A DNA stretch of 64,000 bases. It comes from Hoeflea sp. GTDB lineage: Bacteria; Pseudomonadota; Alphaproteobacteria; Rhizobiales; Rhizobiaceae. The notes beneath the pieces are model-generated. The model saw only the letters and a program-made list of their open reading frames with translations, made no database searches and had not been told where the DNA came from. A program made the position numbers and the translations under genes. The stretch covers positions 1 through 64,000 of the forward strand of contig NZ_NVXQ01000009.1 in the NCBI RefSeq assembly GCF_002733955.1. Reading direction: 5' to 3'. Each line of letters begins with the position of its first letter. Within the stretch, counting starts at the first letter, position 1. Below, one piece after another: positions 45,464 to 52,724 of this stretch.

Positions 45464-45746
45464 ATTGTGAGCATGTGGTCCACGGTGAGCAAGGCCACAG
45501 CGCCATTTAACGGCATGCCGCTTCGTTCGACGGACAGATTATTCCCGCTGAACCCGATCAGCATCGGTCGCAGGCCGCTGTCCGGACAGGGGAAATCTCG
45601 TTTTGACCATCTGGAAAACTTGTGCCCGGGTGTTTCTGCGGGTTTCAGTTCCCGCTAATGCGATATATAAGGTCGCTGAATTTTGTGTCCCTGGTCTCGC
45701 TCCGCGCTTGCGGAACGCGTCGCCCTAACCATAGAGCGCCTTAGAC

Positions 45747-47273
45747 ATGGTGGAATCGGAAGCACAGGGCCGGCTGCCGGGCATACATCCTGTTTCTGTC
45801 ATCGACATTGGTTCCAACTCGGTGCGTCTCGTCATCTACGAGGGGCTCAACCGGGCGCCGTCGGTGCTTTTCAACGAGAAGGTGTTGTGCGGACTGGGCA
45901 AGGGGCTGGTCGCCACCGGAAAGATGGATGAAACCGGCATTGAGCGCGCTCTCGCCGCCTTGAGGCGGTTCCGTGCGCTTTCGGAGCAGGCGCGAGCTTC
46001 GGAGATCCATGTTCTGGCCACGGCGGCTGCCCGCGAAGCCACAAATGGCGCGGCCTTCATCGCGTCTGCAGAAGCGATACTGGGTTGCGACATACGGCTT
46101 CTGACCGGCGAGGAAGAGGCCCGTTTCTCAGCCCTTGGCGTCATCGCCGGCTACCACAAGCCCGATGGTATTGCAGGCGATCTCGGAGGCGGTTCGCTTG
46201 AACTCGTGGATGTCAGGGGGAACGCGTATACCGGTGGGCAAACCCTGCCACTTGGCGGCCTGAGGCTGGCTGAAATGTCGGGAAACTCGATTTCCAGGGC
46301 ACGAACCATCGCCCGGCAAACGCTGAAGAAATCTACAGTTCTGACCGGTGGGGCAGGCCGAACCTTTTACGCGGTCGGCGGCACCTGGCGAAACATCGCC
46401 AAACTGCACATGGAAATCACCGGTTACCCGCTGCACATGATGCAGGCCTACGAAATCGACGCCAAGCCTGCGATCGAATTCCTTGGCGAAGTCGCCGCCA
46501 TGAAGCAATCCAAGATCAATGCCATCAAGGCGATATCGCGCAACCGCCGCGGTCTCTTGCCCTATGGCGCGGTGGCCTTGCAGGAAACGCTGGTCGCGAT
46601 GAAGGCGGAGCGGGTCAGTTTTTCGGCGCTGGGCGTGCGCGAGGGCTATCTCTATTCGCTGCTTGGTGCTGCCGAAGCTGCGCGTGATCCCCTGCTGACG
46701 GCGGCGGGGGAACTTGCGATCCTTCGCGCCCGGTCTCCCGAACATGCCCGCGAACTTGCCGCCTGGACCGGCCGCATGTTCCCGGTCTTCGGCGTCGAGG
46801 AAAGCGAGGAGGATGCCCGCTACCGCCAGGCGGCCTGTCTGCTGGCCGATATTTCCTGGCGTGCGCATCCCGATTACCGCGGCCCGCAGGCGCTCAACAT
46901 CATTGCCCACGGGACATTCACCGGGATCAGCCACGCCGGACGCGCCTATATTGCGCTTGCCAACTATTTCCGCTTCGAAGGCCTCAACGATGATGGGATG
47001 TCTTCGGATCTCGCGGCGATTGCCGGCAAAAAATACCTCGATTACGCCAAGCTGCTCGGGGGCATATTGCGGGTGGTCTATCTTTTCTCCGCCTCGATGC
47101 CGGGAATGGTTCCGCAGCTTGAATTCGTGCCTGCGGTGGCTTCCGACGGCGATGTCGACATCGTGCTCAAGGTGCCGCAATCCTGTGAAGCCTTCGTCGG
47201 CGAGCGGCTTGACGGGCGACTGCAACAGCTGGCCAAGCTGACCGGCAAGAGGCTGGGGTTCCGCGTCGGCTGA
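45747..47273 (+). CDS. ppx: Exopolyphosphatase (Ppx/GppA family)
   Basis: Hydrolyses terminal phosphates of polyphosphate, and may also act on pppGpp. The 508-residue protein has the ASKHA signature VIDIGSNSVRLVIYEG, LATAAAREATN, LTGEEEARFSALGV and DLGGGSLELVDV, followed by an HD-like C-terminal half. It counterbalances the ppk product. The 283 bases between ppk and ppx hold a small hairpin (GCGGG/CCCGC, 45638-45655) and an AT-rich GATATATAA patch at 45662-45670 that could be a -10, so ppx may have its own promoter. Confidence 0.95.
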   Translation: MVESEAQGRLPGIHPVSVIDIGSNSVRLVIYEGLNRAPSVLFNEKVLCGLGKGLVATGKMDETGIERALAALRRFRALSEQARASEIHVLATAAAREATNGAAFIASAEAILGCDIRLLTGEEEARFSALGVIAGYHKPDGIAGDLGGGSLELVDVRGNAYTGGQTLPLGGLRLAEMSGNSISRARTIARQTLKKSTVLTGGAGRTFYAVGGTWRNIAKLHMEITGYPLHMMQAYEIDAKPAIEFLGEVAAMKQSKINAIKAISRNRRGLLPYGAVALQETLVAMKAERVSFSALGVREGYLYSLLGAAEAARDPLLTAAGELAILRARSPEHARELAAWTGRMFPVFGVEESEEDARYRQAACLLADISWRAHPDYRGPQALNIIAHGTFTGISHAGRAYIALANYFRFEGLNDDGMSSDLAAIAGKKYLDYAKLLGGILRVVYLFSASMPGMVPQLEFVPAVASDGDVDIVLKVPQSCEAFVGERLDGRLQQLAKLTGKRLGFRVG

Positions 47274-47450
47274 GGCCGCTGCACGATGGCTCGACAGAAG
47301 GATCTCGGGCGCGCCTGCCAGCCCAAGATCAAATTCTGCAGAGCACTGGCATATCTGCTCCCAAGGGCACGATTATCCGCGCGGACAGGCGCTCGGATTA
47401 AGGTTTTGTTAACCATAAAGTTAATAAAACGTCACCAAGGAGATTTCGCC

Positions 47451-47759
47451 ATGGTGACTCGCTGGGCAGCACTTTTCGCCGTATTGATCGTCTCGGGGTG
47501 TGCAAGTGCCCCGGGTGGGGGCCTGACCGGACTTGGCTATGCCGGAAAGCAGGAGGTCCTCGTCGCCTATCCCTACCGCAGAGGCTGGTGCTTCATCAGA
47601 TACGAGGACGGCTTGCCCTTCGACGAGGTCTGCGAGAGCGGCGACGATCTCAGATACAGCACCAATGTCCGCAAATCGCGGCGCAACCGGCCCGAAGAGG
47701 TTTCCAGCCATGTACTCGGGCTATTCGAGTACATGGCCAAAAACCGGGATTTCAATTGA
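47451..47759 (+). CDS. Small lipoprotein of unknown function
   Basis: 102-residue protein with a lipoprotein signal (MVTRWAALFAVLIVSGCAS; lipobox VSGC). A compact mature part follows containing CFIRYEDGLPFDEVCESGDD with two cysteines, then an Arg/Asn-rich C-terminus. Presumably anchored to the inner leaflet of the outer membrane. ATG 47451 has AAGGAG upstream. The leader holds TTAACCAT at 47409-47416 and TTAA at 47421, a CtrA half-site-like pattern with eight rather than seven bases between the TTAA elements. It overlaps the end of the convergent secreted-protein gene by eight bases. Confidence 0.78.
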   Translation: MVTRWAALFAVLIVSGCASAPGGGLTGLGYAGKQEVLVAYPYRRGWCFIRYEDGLPFDEVCESGDDLRYSTNVRKSRRNRPEEVSSHVLGLFEYMAKNRDFN

Positions 47760-48252
47760 ATATTACGGGATAGCCGTTGATCATGTAGTTACCCGGCGCC
47801 AGCTCGTATTCCCTGAAGACGGAATTGTCCTTGAGCACGATGATGCTGTTGCCGTTGACCGTATAGGAAAACGCCTGGCTGTCGCACTCCGCGCCTGCGC
47901 CGAACATGCCAAGGTCGGCGACGAGGTCAAGCGAACTGCAATGACCCAGGACTTCCGCATGGGCAATATTGTTGGATGAGCTCTGGATCGACAGGATCAG
48001 ATCCGCATTGCGAAACAGGCTGCCTTGTTGAGGCGCTGTGCTCACCGACGAGATCTTGAAGATATCCCCAGGTGCAAGAACGTCGTTTTCCTCAAGTGCG
48101 GGGGGCGTCACTAAGGACGGTGCGGTCGAGGGCTGGATCGCCGCGGAGGACGAGAAGACCAGCGTCAGTTCGGTATAGTCCGAAGCTGCGACGGGGGACA
48201 CGGCCAGAAGACAGCCGGCAAGTCCACTGACAATCAAATTGAGGCGTACCAT
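47752..48252 (-). CDS. Secreted protein of unknown function
   Basis: 166 residues with a signal peptide (MVRLNLIVSGLAGCLLAVSPVAAS). The mature part has a Ser/Pro/Ala-rich linker (SSSAAIQPSTAPSLVTPPAL) and a beta-rich C-terminal half (FSYTVNGNSIIVLKDNSVF ends in NGYPVIFN). Two cysteines (GHCSS and AECDS) could pair. No family recognised. It follows the next secreted-protein gene on the same strand by 52 bases, so both may form one transcript. Confidence 0.68.
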   Translation of the reverse strand: MVRLNLIVSGLAGCLLAVSPVAASDYTELTLVFSSSAAIQPSTAPSLVTPPALEENDVLAPGDIFKISSVSTAPQQGSLFRNADLILSIQSSSNNIAHAEVLGHCSSLDLVADLGMFGAGAECDSQAFSYTVNGNSIIVLKDNSVFREYELAPGNYMINGYPVIFN

Positions 48253-48304
48253 TGCTTTTCCCTTTCAGGTGGCGAAGGCGGTCGCTGAGCGACCGCCCGA
48301 GGTT

Positions 48305-48658
48305 TCACCGACAGGATGTAGGCACCAGGGTCGTGTGTTCGTCCTCGAGCACACGACGTGTCTGGATGTATACTTCGGGATGGTACTTGTCCCGAACAAC
48401 ACTGCCGTGCCTGCCCATATTTCCGGACCAGCTGCGAGAAGAGCCTCGGACTTTGATGCCGCGTGTATTGTATTCGACCAGAGCCGGGACCTTCTTCACA
48501 CGATAGCATTTATCGCGATTGATGTGTTCGCGCTTCGTGTACGTCTTCGCACTTGCAACATCAACTGAAGAAAGGATCGGCACTGACACGGCCAAAGAGA
48601 AAGTCATCGCGGAAAGCAATGACATGCAGGTGAATTTAACAATCATTGTTTGCTCCAT
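48305..48658 (-). CDS. Small basic secreted protein of unknown function
   Basis: 117 residues with a signal peptide ending near SVDVASA. A strongly basic mature part follows (KTYTKREHINRDKCYRVKKVP, GIKVRGSSRSWSGNMGRHG) with cysteines at DKC and TSC that could pair. No domain recognised. ATG 48658 has GGGGAG four bases upstream; ATG 48646 with its own GGAG is equally possible. A CtrA-box-like palindrome lies 31-46 bases upstream, where it would overlap the promoter. Confidence 0.68.
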   Translation of the reverse strand: MEQTMIVKFTCMSLLSAMTFSLAVSVPILSSVDVASAKTYTKREHINRDKCYRVKKVPALVEYNTRGIKVRGSSRSWSGNMGRHGSVVRDKYHPEVYIQTRRVLEDEHTTLVPTSCR

Positions 48659-48688
48659 TGTACTCCCCCCAACATGGGGCCAATTTTG

Positions 48689-48704
48689 TTAACACAATAT
48701 TAAC
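48689..48704. promoter_or_regulatory. CtrA-box-like palindrome TTAA-N7-TTAAC
   Basis: TTAA, seven bases, TTAAC. With the preceding G the site is a symmetrical GTTAA-N7-TTAAC that fits the alphaproteobacterial CtrA consensus on both strands. It lies 31 bases before the start of the leftward secreted-protein gene in an AT-rich region, the usual place for a CtrA-controlled promoter. Confidence 0.55.
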
Positions 48705-49107
48705 CTTTCCTCAAGCAATACGACCGAATATTTGCTTCTAAGGTATTGAGGATTTGAATAAAATTGTAATCTTTAGCTGTGCAAAGCGAGGATTTCCGCC
48801 ATGTTTGGCGCTCTTTGCGGAACAGAAAAAATAACCAGTGATTGTGTCGATGCGGGAGGATTTTCGCGCGGTTTTGCGCCCTGATTGCCTGGCCTGATCA
48901 ACTTTTCAGGATAGGCACTGACAGCCCGACGATGCCTGCAAGGGTATGGCTGTGGCTCTGCCGGCTATCCATCATGCCTCTCGCACGCTGTGGTGCGGCA
49001 TCACGTTCGAAGCGTCCGCGCGGGAAGCTTCCAGTACAAATCTGGCCCTGTTGCCGGATGGACAGGGCAGGAAATTGTGCGGCGCGCCTTGATCTGAAAA
49101 TCGGGAC
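48705..49107. other. Intergenic region between secreted protein gene and sRNA copy A
   Basis: About 400 bases with no supportable gene. The left part (48705-48790) is AT-rich. The remainder is GC-rich with short open frames on both strands that lack ribosome binding sites. CCCTGT/ACAGGG at 49047-49068 forms a small inverted repeat. I see nothing else that can be supported. Confidence 0.4.
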
Positions 49108-49206
49108 AAAGAAAAAGGCCGGGCGAAATTCGCACCGACCTTCCCGACTTGCCTCAACACACCTGCCAGTACATCCGTGGTCAGGGTGGAGACAAATTTC
49201 TTTGTT
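49108..49206 (-). ncRNA. Probable small RNA, copy A
   Basis: Predicted ~99 nt reverse-strand RNA. It would begin near 49206 with a small ACAAA-GAAA-TTTGT hairpin, continue through a 60-base body differing from copy B at two positions, and end in an intrinsic terminator. The terminator is AAGGTCGGTGCGAA pairing with TTCGCCCGGCCTT, then TTTTT, at 49142-49112. No ribosome binding site with a conserved reading frame is evident. Paralogue at 50765-50859. It may belong to one of the known alphaproteobacterial sRNA families, but I cannot assign which. Confidence 0.72.
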
Positions 49207-49212
49207 GACCCT

Positions 49213-49241
49213 GATATGGTGTCTCAGTTTGCGATTGCAAG
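49213..49241 (-). promoter_or_regulatory. Promoter of sRNA copy A
   Basis: On the reverse strand, -35 CTTGCA (49241-49236), 17-base spacer, -10 CATATC (49218-49213), about seven bases before the predicted start. CTTGCAATCGC is shared with copy B while most of the spacer has diverged, as expected for a functional promoter. Confidence 0.65.
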
Positions 49242-49442
49242 GGAGCCAGCAGGATTTTCTCATCAGATGAGGGGTGGGGGCCTGCAGCAGGAGAACATTT
49301 CGGGCAAGGTTGATTACGTCTTCCCTTTAACCGCCAACATCATGCTAGGATTTCCGTCAGCTCAAAGGGTGGTGTCGTGGCGAGCCGGATGGCAACCTGC
49401 GGGGAAAGACCCGCCGAAACTTTGATTTCAGGAGATGAATGC

Positions 49443-50738
49443 GTGAGCACTGCCAGCCGGTTGAAGAGTTTCCGCAAGCTGCTGGCCCATGCCCGGCAGA
49501 TCCTCGAACTGGATATCGGCTTCAGGCTCTGGGACGGTTCGACGGTCCCCGATGACCTTGACCCCAAGGCCTTCGCCATCCGTTTCTCCGACGAGGGGCT
49601 GGTTGCGGCGCTCCTGCGGGCCCCCAATCCCGAAACCCTGCTCAATCTGTGGGTCGCCAAGCGGATCGATCTGGAAAATGGCGACATGTTCGACCTGGTC
49701 GCGCGGCGGCCGAAAGTGCGCACCCGCGAAATCCGCAAGCAGCTGAGCAAGTTTCTGCTGCTCAACAATGCCCGCAAGTTCCTCTTTGTCGACAGGGGAG
49801 GGCCCTGGCCGCTGAGCGACCAGCCGGACGAGAAACCCTCTGACGGAAACGCCGAGGAAAACCAGAAGAACATCGCCTATCACTATGATGTCTCCAACGC
49901 GTTCTACGAATTGTTTCTCGACGAGCAGATGGTTTACACCTGCGGCTACTGCACCGACTGGGACAATGACATCCACCAGTTGCAGCGCGACAAGCTGGAG
50001 ATGATCTGCCGCAAGCTCCGGCTCAAGTCAGGCGAGACAATGCTCGACATCGGCTTTGGCTGGGGATCGCTGGCGCTCTATGCGGCGGCCAATTACGGCG
50101 TCCACGTCACCGGCGTCACCCTGTCCGAACGGCAGCTTGAATTTGCCACCCGGAAGGCCGAAACACTCGGCCTATCGGACCGGGTCAATTTCATGCTGCT
50201 CGATTATGCCAAGGTGGAGGGCGAGTTCGACAAGATTTCCTCGATCGGCATGCATGAAGCCATCGGCATCGACAATTACCCGACCTATTACTCGACCATT
50301 CACCGGGTGCTCAAGCCAGGCGGGATCTATCTGCACCATGCCATCACGCGGCCTGCCAAGAAGGATGCCAAGACCTTCCGCAAGAAGAACAAGGAGTTCA
50401 AGCTGCTGACCAAATACATCTTTCCGGGCGGCGAACTCGACCACATCGGCAACACCGTGATGAATCTGGAACAGCACGGTTTCGAGGTTCACGACGTGGA
50501 AAACTGGCGCGAGCACTACCAGCGCACCTGCAGGCTCTGGCACGACCGGCTGCTGGCCAATTACGATGCGGCAGTAGCCGAAGTTGGCGAGGTCAAGACA
50601 CGGCTCTGGCTGGTCTATCTCGGCGGCTGCTCGATCGCGTTCGAGCGCAACACCGTCCGGCTCTACCAGACCGTGACAAGCAAGGTGAAGCGCGGTCCCG
50701 CGGGCCTGCCGCCGACGCGCGCTGATTTGTACCGTTAG
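49443..50738 (+). CDS. Cyclopropane-fatty-acyl-phospholipid synthase (copy 2)
   Basis: SAM-dependent lipid methyltransferase of 431 residues. The N-terminal half (FRKLLAHARQILELDIGFRLWDG; LLNNARKFLFVDRGGPWPL) differs from copy 1. The catalytic half has MLDIGFGWGSLALYAA, VTLSERQLEFATRKA, ISSIGMHEAIGIDNYP and a C-terminal YLGGCSIAFERNTVRLYQ. Glu replaces some residues of copy 1, and specificity may differ. The start is GTG 49443, with AGGAG eight bases before; a longer ATG frame begins at 49377. The gene is bracketed by the two sRNA copies, both pointing the other way. Confidence 0.9.
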   Translation: MSTASRLKSFRKLLAHARQILELDIGFRLWDGSTVPDDLDPKAFAIRFSDEGLVAALLRAPNPETLLNLWVAKRIDLENGDMFDLVARRPKVRTREIRKQLSKFLLLNNARKFLFVDRGGPWPLSDQPDEKPSDGNAEENQKNIAYHYDVSNAFYELFLDEQMVYTCGYCTDWDNDIHQLQRDKLEMICRKLRLKSGETMLDIGFGWGSLALYAAANYGVHVTGVTLSERQLEFATRKAETLGLSDRVNFMLLDYAKVEGEFDKISSIGMHEAIGIDNYPTYYSTIHRVLKPGGIYLHHAITRPAKKDAKTFRKKNKEFKLLTKYIFPGGELDHIGNTVMNLEQHGFEVHDVENWREHYQRTCRLWHDRLLANYDAAVAEVGEVKTRLWLVYLGGCSIAFERNTVRLYQTVTSKVKRGPAGLPPTRADLYR

Positions 50739-50764
50739 GCTTCCGGCATCTGGTGTTTGGACAC

Positions 50765-50859
50765 AGAAAAAGGCCGGGCGAAATTCGCACCGACCTTCCT
50801 ATTGCCTCAACACATCTGCCAGTACATCCGTGGTCAGCGTGGAGACAAATTTCTTTGTT
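50765..50859 (-). ncRNA. Probable small RNA, copy B
   Basis: Predicted ~95 nt reverse-strand RNA, paralogous to copy A. The body from TCAACAAAG onward differs from copy A at two of 60 positions plus a two-base deletion before the terminator. The terminator stem and T run (50797-50767) are identical. The copy lies between the 3' ends of cfa copy 2 and a GNAT gene, so it is not a leader of either. Its end is 26 bases from the cfa stop on the opposite strand. Confidence 0.72.
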
Positions 50860-50865
50860 GATCAA

Positions 50866-50894
50866 TACATGCGGTATCCGGGCGCGATTGCAAG
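50866..50894 (-). promoter_or_regulatory. Promoter of sRNA copy B
   Basis: On the reverse strand, -35 CTTGCA (50894-50889), 17-base spacer, -10 CATGTA (50871-50866). The spacing and the CTTGCAATCGC block match copy A exactly. Confidence 0.6.
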
Positions 50895-50957
50895 GCCGAC
50901 CTTGTTTAGAGGCGCGGATGATCCGATGGTTGTCGAAGACATCACCATTGCGGCAGG

Positions 50958-51470
50958 TCAAACGGCAGGCGGAAGATGACGGTAGACAATGTCCTCGGCA
51001 TCCATCCGCGGGGCCGCAGGATCAACCGTTCCGCCGATCCGTTTGGCGACTGCATGCGACTGCAGATTGTCCGGATCCACATAACTCACAAGGGTCTTCA
51101 ATTTGCGTGTGCGCCAGGCCCAGTCGAGCATGCCAGCGGCGGCTTCCGAAGCATAGCCCTTGCCTTCATGCCCTTCATAAAGAAGCCATCCCAGTTCCTT
51201 TTCTGGGAAAAGCGGTCCGTGATTGATGCCCACTTGACCGATGCATGCCTTCGTTGCTTTGAGTTCGATCATAAGCGCACCGTGGCCATAAAAGCTCCAG
51301 CAGGCATGGTCGTGGCAGAACATTCCCCAAGCCGCCCGCTTGTCGTACGGACCGCCCATGCCCGCGGACCGATCGGAAGCAAGAAACATCTCATACTCGG
51401 CGAAATCACCCAGACTTTGCGGCCTCAACGTCAGCCGTTCGGTGTTGAAGGTTACAATCCCCTCGTACAT
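50958..51470 (-). CDS. GNAT family N-acetyltransferase
   Basis: 170-residue acetyl-CoA-dependent transferase of the RimJ/RimL-type group. It starts MYEGIVTFNTERLTLRPQSLGDFAEYEMF, has CIGQVGINHG, LGWLLYEGHEGKGYASEAAAGMLDWAW as the acetyl-CoA loop, and VDPDNLQSHAVAKRIGG near the C-terminus. Substrate unknown. ATG 51470 has AGAGGA five bases upstream. It ends just before the promoter of sRNA copy B. Confidence 0.9.
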   Translation of the reverse strand: MYEGIVTFNTERLTLRPQSLGDFAEYEMFLASDRSAGMGGPYDKRAAWGMFCHDHACWSFYGHGALMIELKATKACIGQVGINHGPLFPEKELGWLLYEGHEGKGYASEAAAGMLDWAWRTRKLKTLVSYVDPDNLQSHAVAKRIGGTVDPAAPRMDAEDIVYRHLPPAV

Positions 51471-51563
51471 ACTGGTCCTCTCTCGAAATGTGAGAGTGCT
51501 TACCATGCCGCGATGACGGATTTGTGTGCTGTTGGGCAGGAGCCCAGACTGCCGAGAATTCGA

Positions 51564-52724
51564 CTAAAGCTCGACCGCTTCGACCCGCTTGTTGGCGAAA
51601 CGCAGCGCCAGTTCGCCGCGAATGAGCTTGAGTGCACGCTCGCCGAACAGCTCGCGGCGCCAGCCCTGAAGCGCCGCCACATCGGCTTCATCGCCATCCA
51701 CAGCAATGGCTTCAAGATCATCGGCATTGGCGATGATCTTGGCGGCGACGTTTTCCTTCTCGACCGTCAGCTTGAGCAGCACCCGCAACAGCTCGATCGA
51801 AGCCTGCGCGCCTTCGGGCGTCTGCTTCTGCCGTGGCAGCCGCGGCATCTTTTCCTTCGGCGTCTCGAGCGCCTCGTTGACGATTTCCACCAGCGTGGCG
51901 CCCTGCTGCGAACGCTCCCAGCCGCGCGGGATCGTCCTGAGCCGCGACAGCGCTTCTGAATCCTTGGGCTGCTGCTGAGCGATCTCATAGATCGCGTCGT
52001 CCTTGATCACCCGGCCGCGCGGCACGTTGCGCGATTTGGCCTCGCGTTCGCGCCAGGCAGCGACATGCTGCAGCACGCACAGCTCAACCGGCTTCTTGAC
52101 CCGCATCTTCAGCCGCTTCCAGGCGTCTTCCGGGTTGATCTCGTAGGTCGAGCGCGATTCCAGCACCGCCATCTCGTCGGCCACCCAGAGGCTGCGGCCT
52201 TCGGCATTCAGCCGATCAACCAGTTCGAGATAGACGTCGCGCAGGTGGGTCACATCGGCGAGCGCGTAATCAAGCTGCTTGTCGGTCAGGGGCCGGCGGC
52301 TCCAGTCGGTGAACCGGGACGACTTGTCGATATGCGCTCCGGTAATCCGCGAGACCAGTTGATCGTAGGAAATCGATTCGCCGAAACCGCACACCATGGC
52401 CGCCACCTGGGTGTCGAAAAGCGGGTGCGGCACCAGGTCCCCGAGCTTGACCACGATCTCGATGTCCTGCCGTGCGGCATGAAACACCTTGATCACCGAA
52501 GTGTCGGCCATCAGCTCGAAAAAGGGTTTCAGATCAATGCCTTTGGCCAGGGGATCGACAATTCCTTCATCCTCGGGACCTGCCATCTGAATGAGGCAGA
52601 GCTCGGGCCAGTAAGTGGTCTCACGCAGGAACTCGGTGTCAACGGTGACATAGTCGTGTTTGGCGAGGCGGGCGCAAAAGGCGGCAAGCGCCTCGGTCGT
52701 TGTAATCATGTCCATGCTTGGCAT
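51564..52724 (-). CDS. rnd: Ribonuclease D
   Basis: 3'-5' exoribonuclease of tRNA and stable RNA maturation. The 386-residue protein has the DEDD catalytic set: Asp/Glu in VTVDTEFLRETTYWP, Asp in KVFHAARQDIEIV, and Asp with Tyr in LDYALADVTHL. An HRDC helical domain follows (REREAKSRNVPRGRVIKDDAI), then an extended C-terminus. The start ATG 52724 immediately follows the TAA of the MFS gene; ATG 52715 is an alternative. The two are likely co-transcribed. Confidence 0.95.
   Translation of the reverse strand: MPSMDMITTTEALAAFCARLAKHDYVTVDTEFLRETTYWPELCLIQMAGPEDEGIVDPLAKGIDLKPFFELMADTSVIKVFHAARQDIEIVVKLGDLVPHPLFDTQVAAMVCGFGESISYDQLVSRITGAHIDKSSRFTDWSRRPLTDKQLDYALADVTHLRDVYLELVDRLNAEGRSLWVADEMAVLESRSTYEINPEDAWKRLKMRVKKPVELCVLQHVAAWREREAKSRNVPRGRVIKDDAIYEIAQQQPKDSEALSRLRTIPRGWERSQQGATLVEIVNEALETPKEKMPRLPRQKQTPEGAQASIELLRVLLKLTVEKENVAAKIIANADDLEAIAVDGDEADVAALQGWRRELFGERALKLIRGELALRFANKRVEAVEL

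Noticed and set aside
45638-45655. Hairpin after ppk as an intrinsic terminator
   Set aside because: Only a five-base stem and no T run; kept as a note in the ppx entry.
48842-49270. 142-codon plus-strand frame in the sRNA upstream region
   Set aside because: No ribosome binding site; Arg/Cys/Trp-rich translation; it crosses the sRNA terminator and promoter, so an RNA reading explains the conservation better.
49108-50894. Composite mobile element made of the two repeats flanking cfa copy 2
   Set aside because: Repeats are direct and consist of promoter, RNA and terminator; no transposase, terminal inverted repeats or target duplication are visible.
50593-50961. Reverse-strand frame across sRNA copy B with a peptide block also found in copy A
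   Set aside because: The similarity (INKEICLHADHGC-like in both) comes from duplicated RNA gene sequence; flanking translation is unrelated and neither frame has a ribosome binding site.
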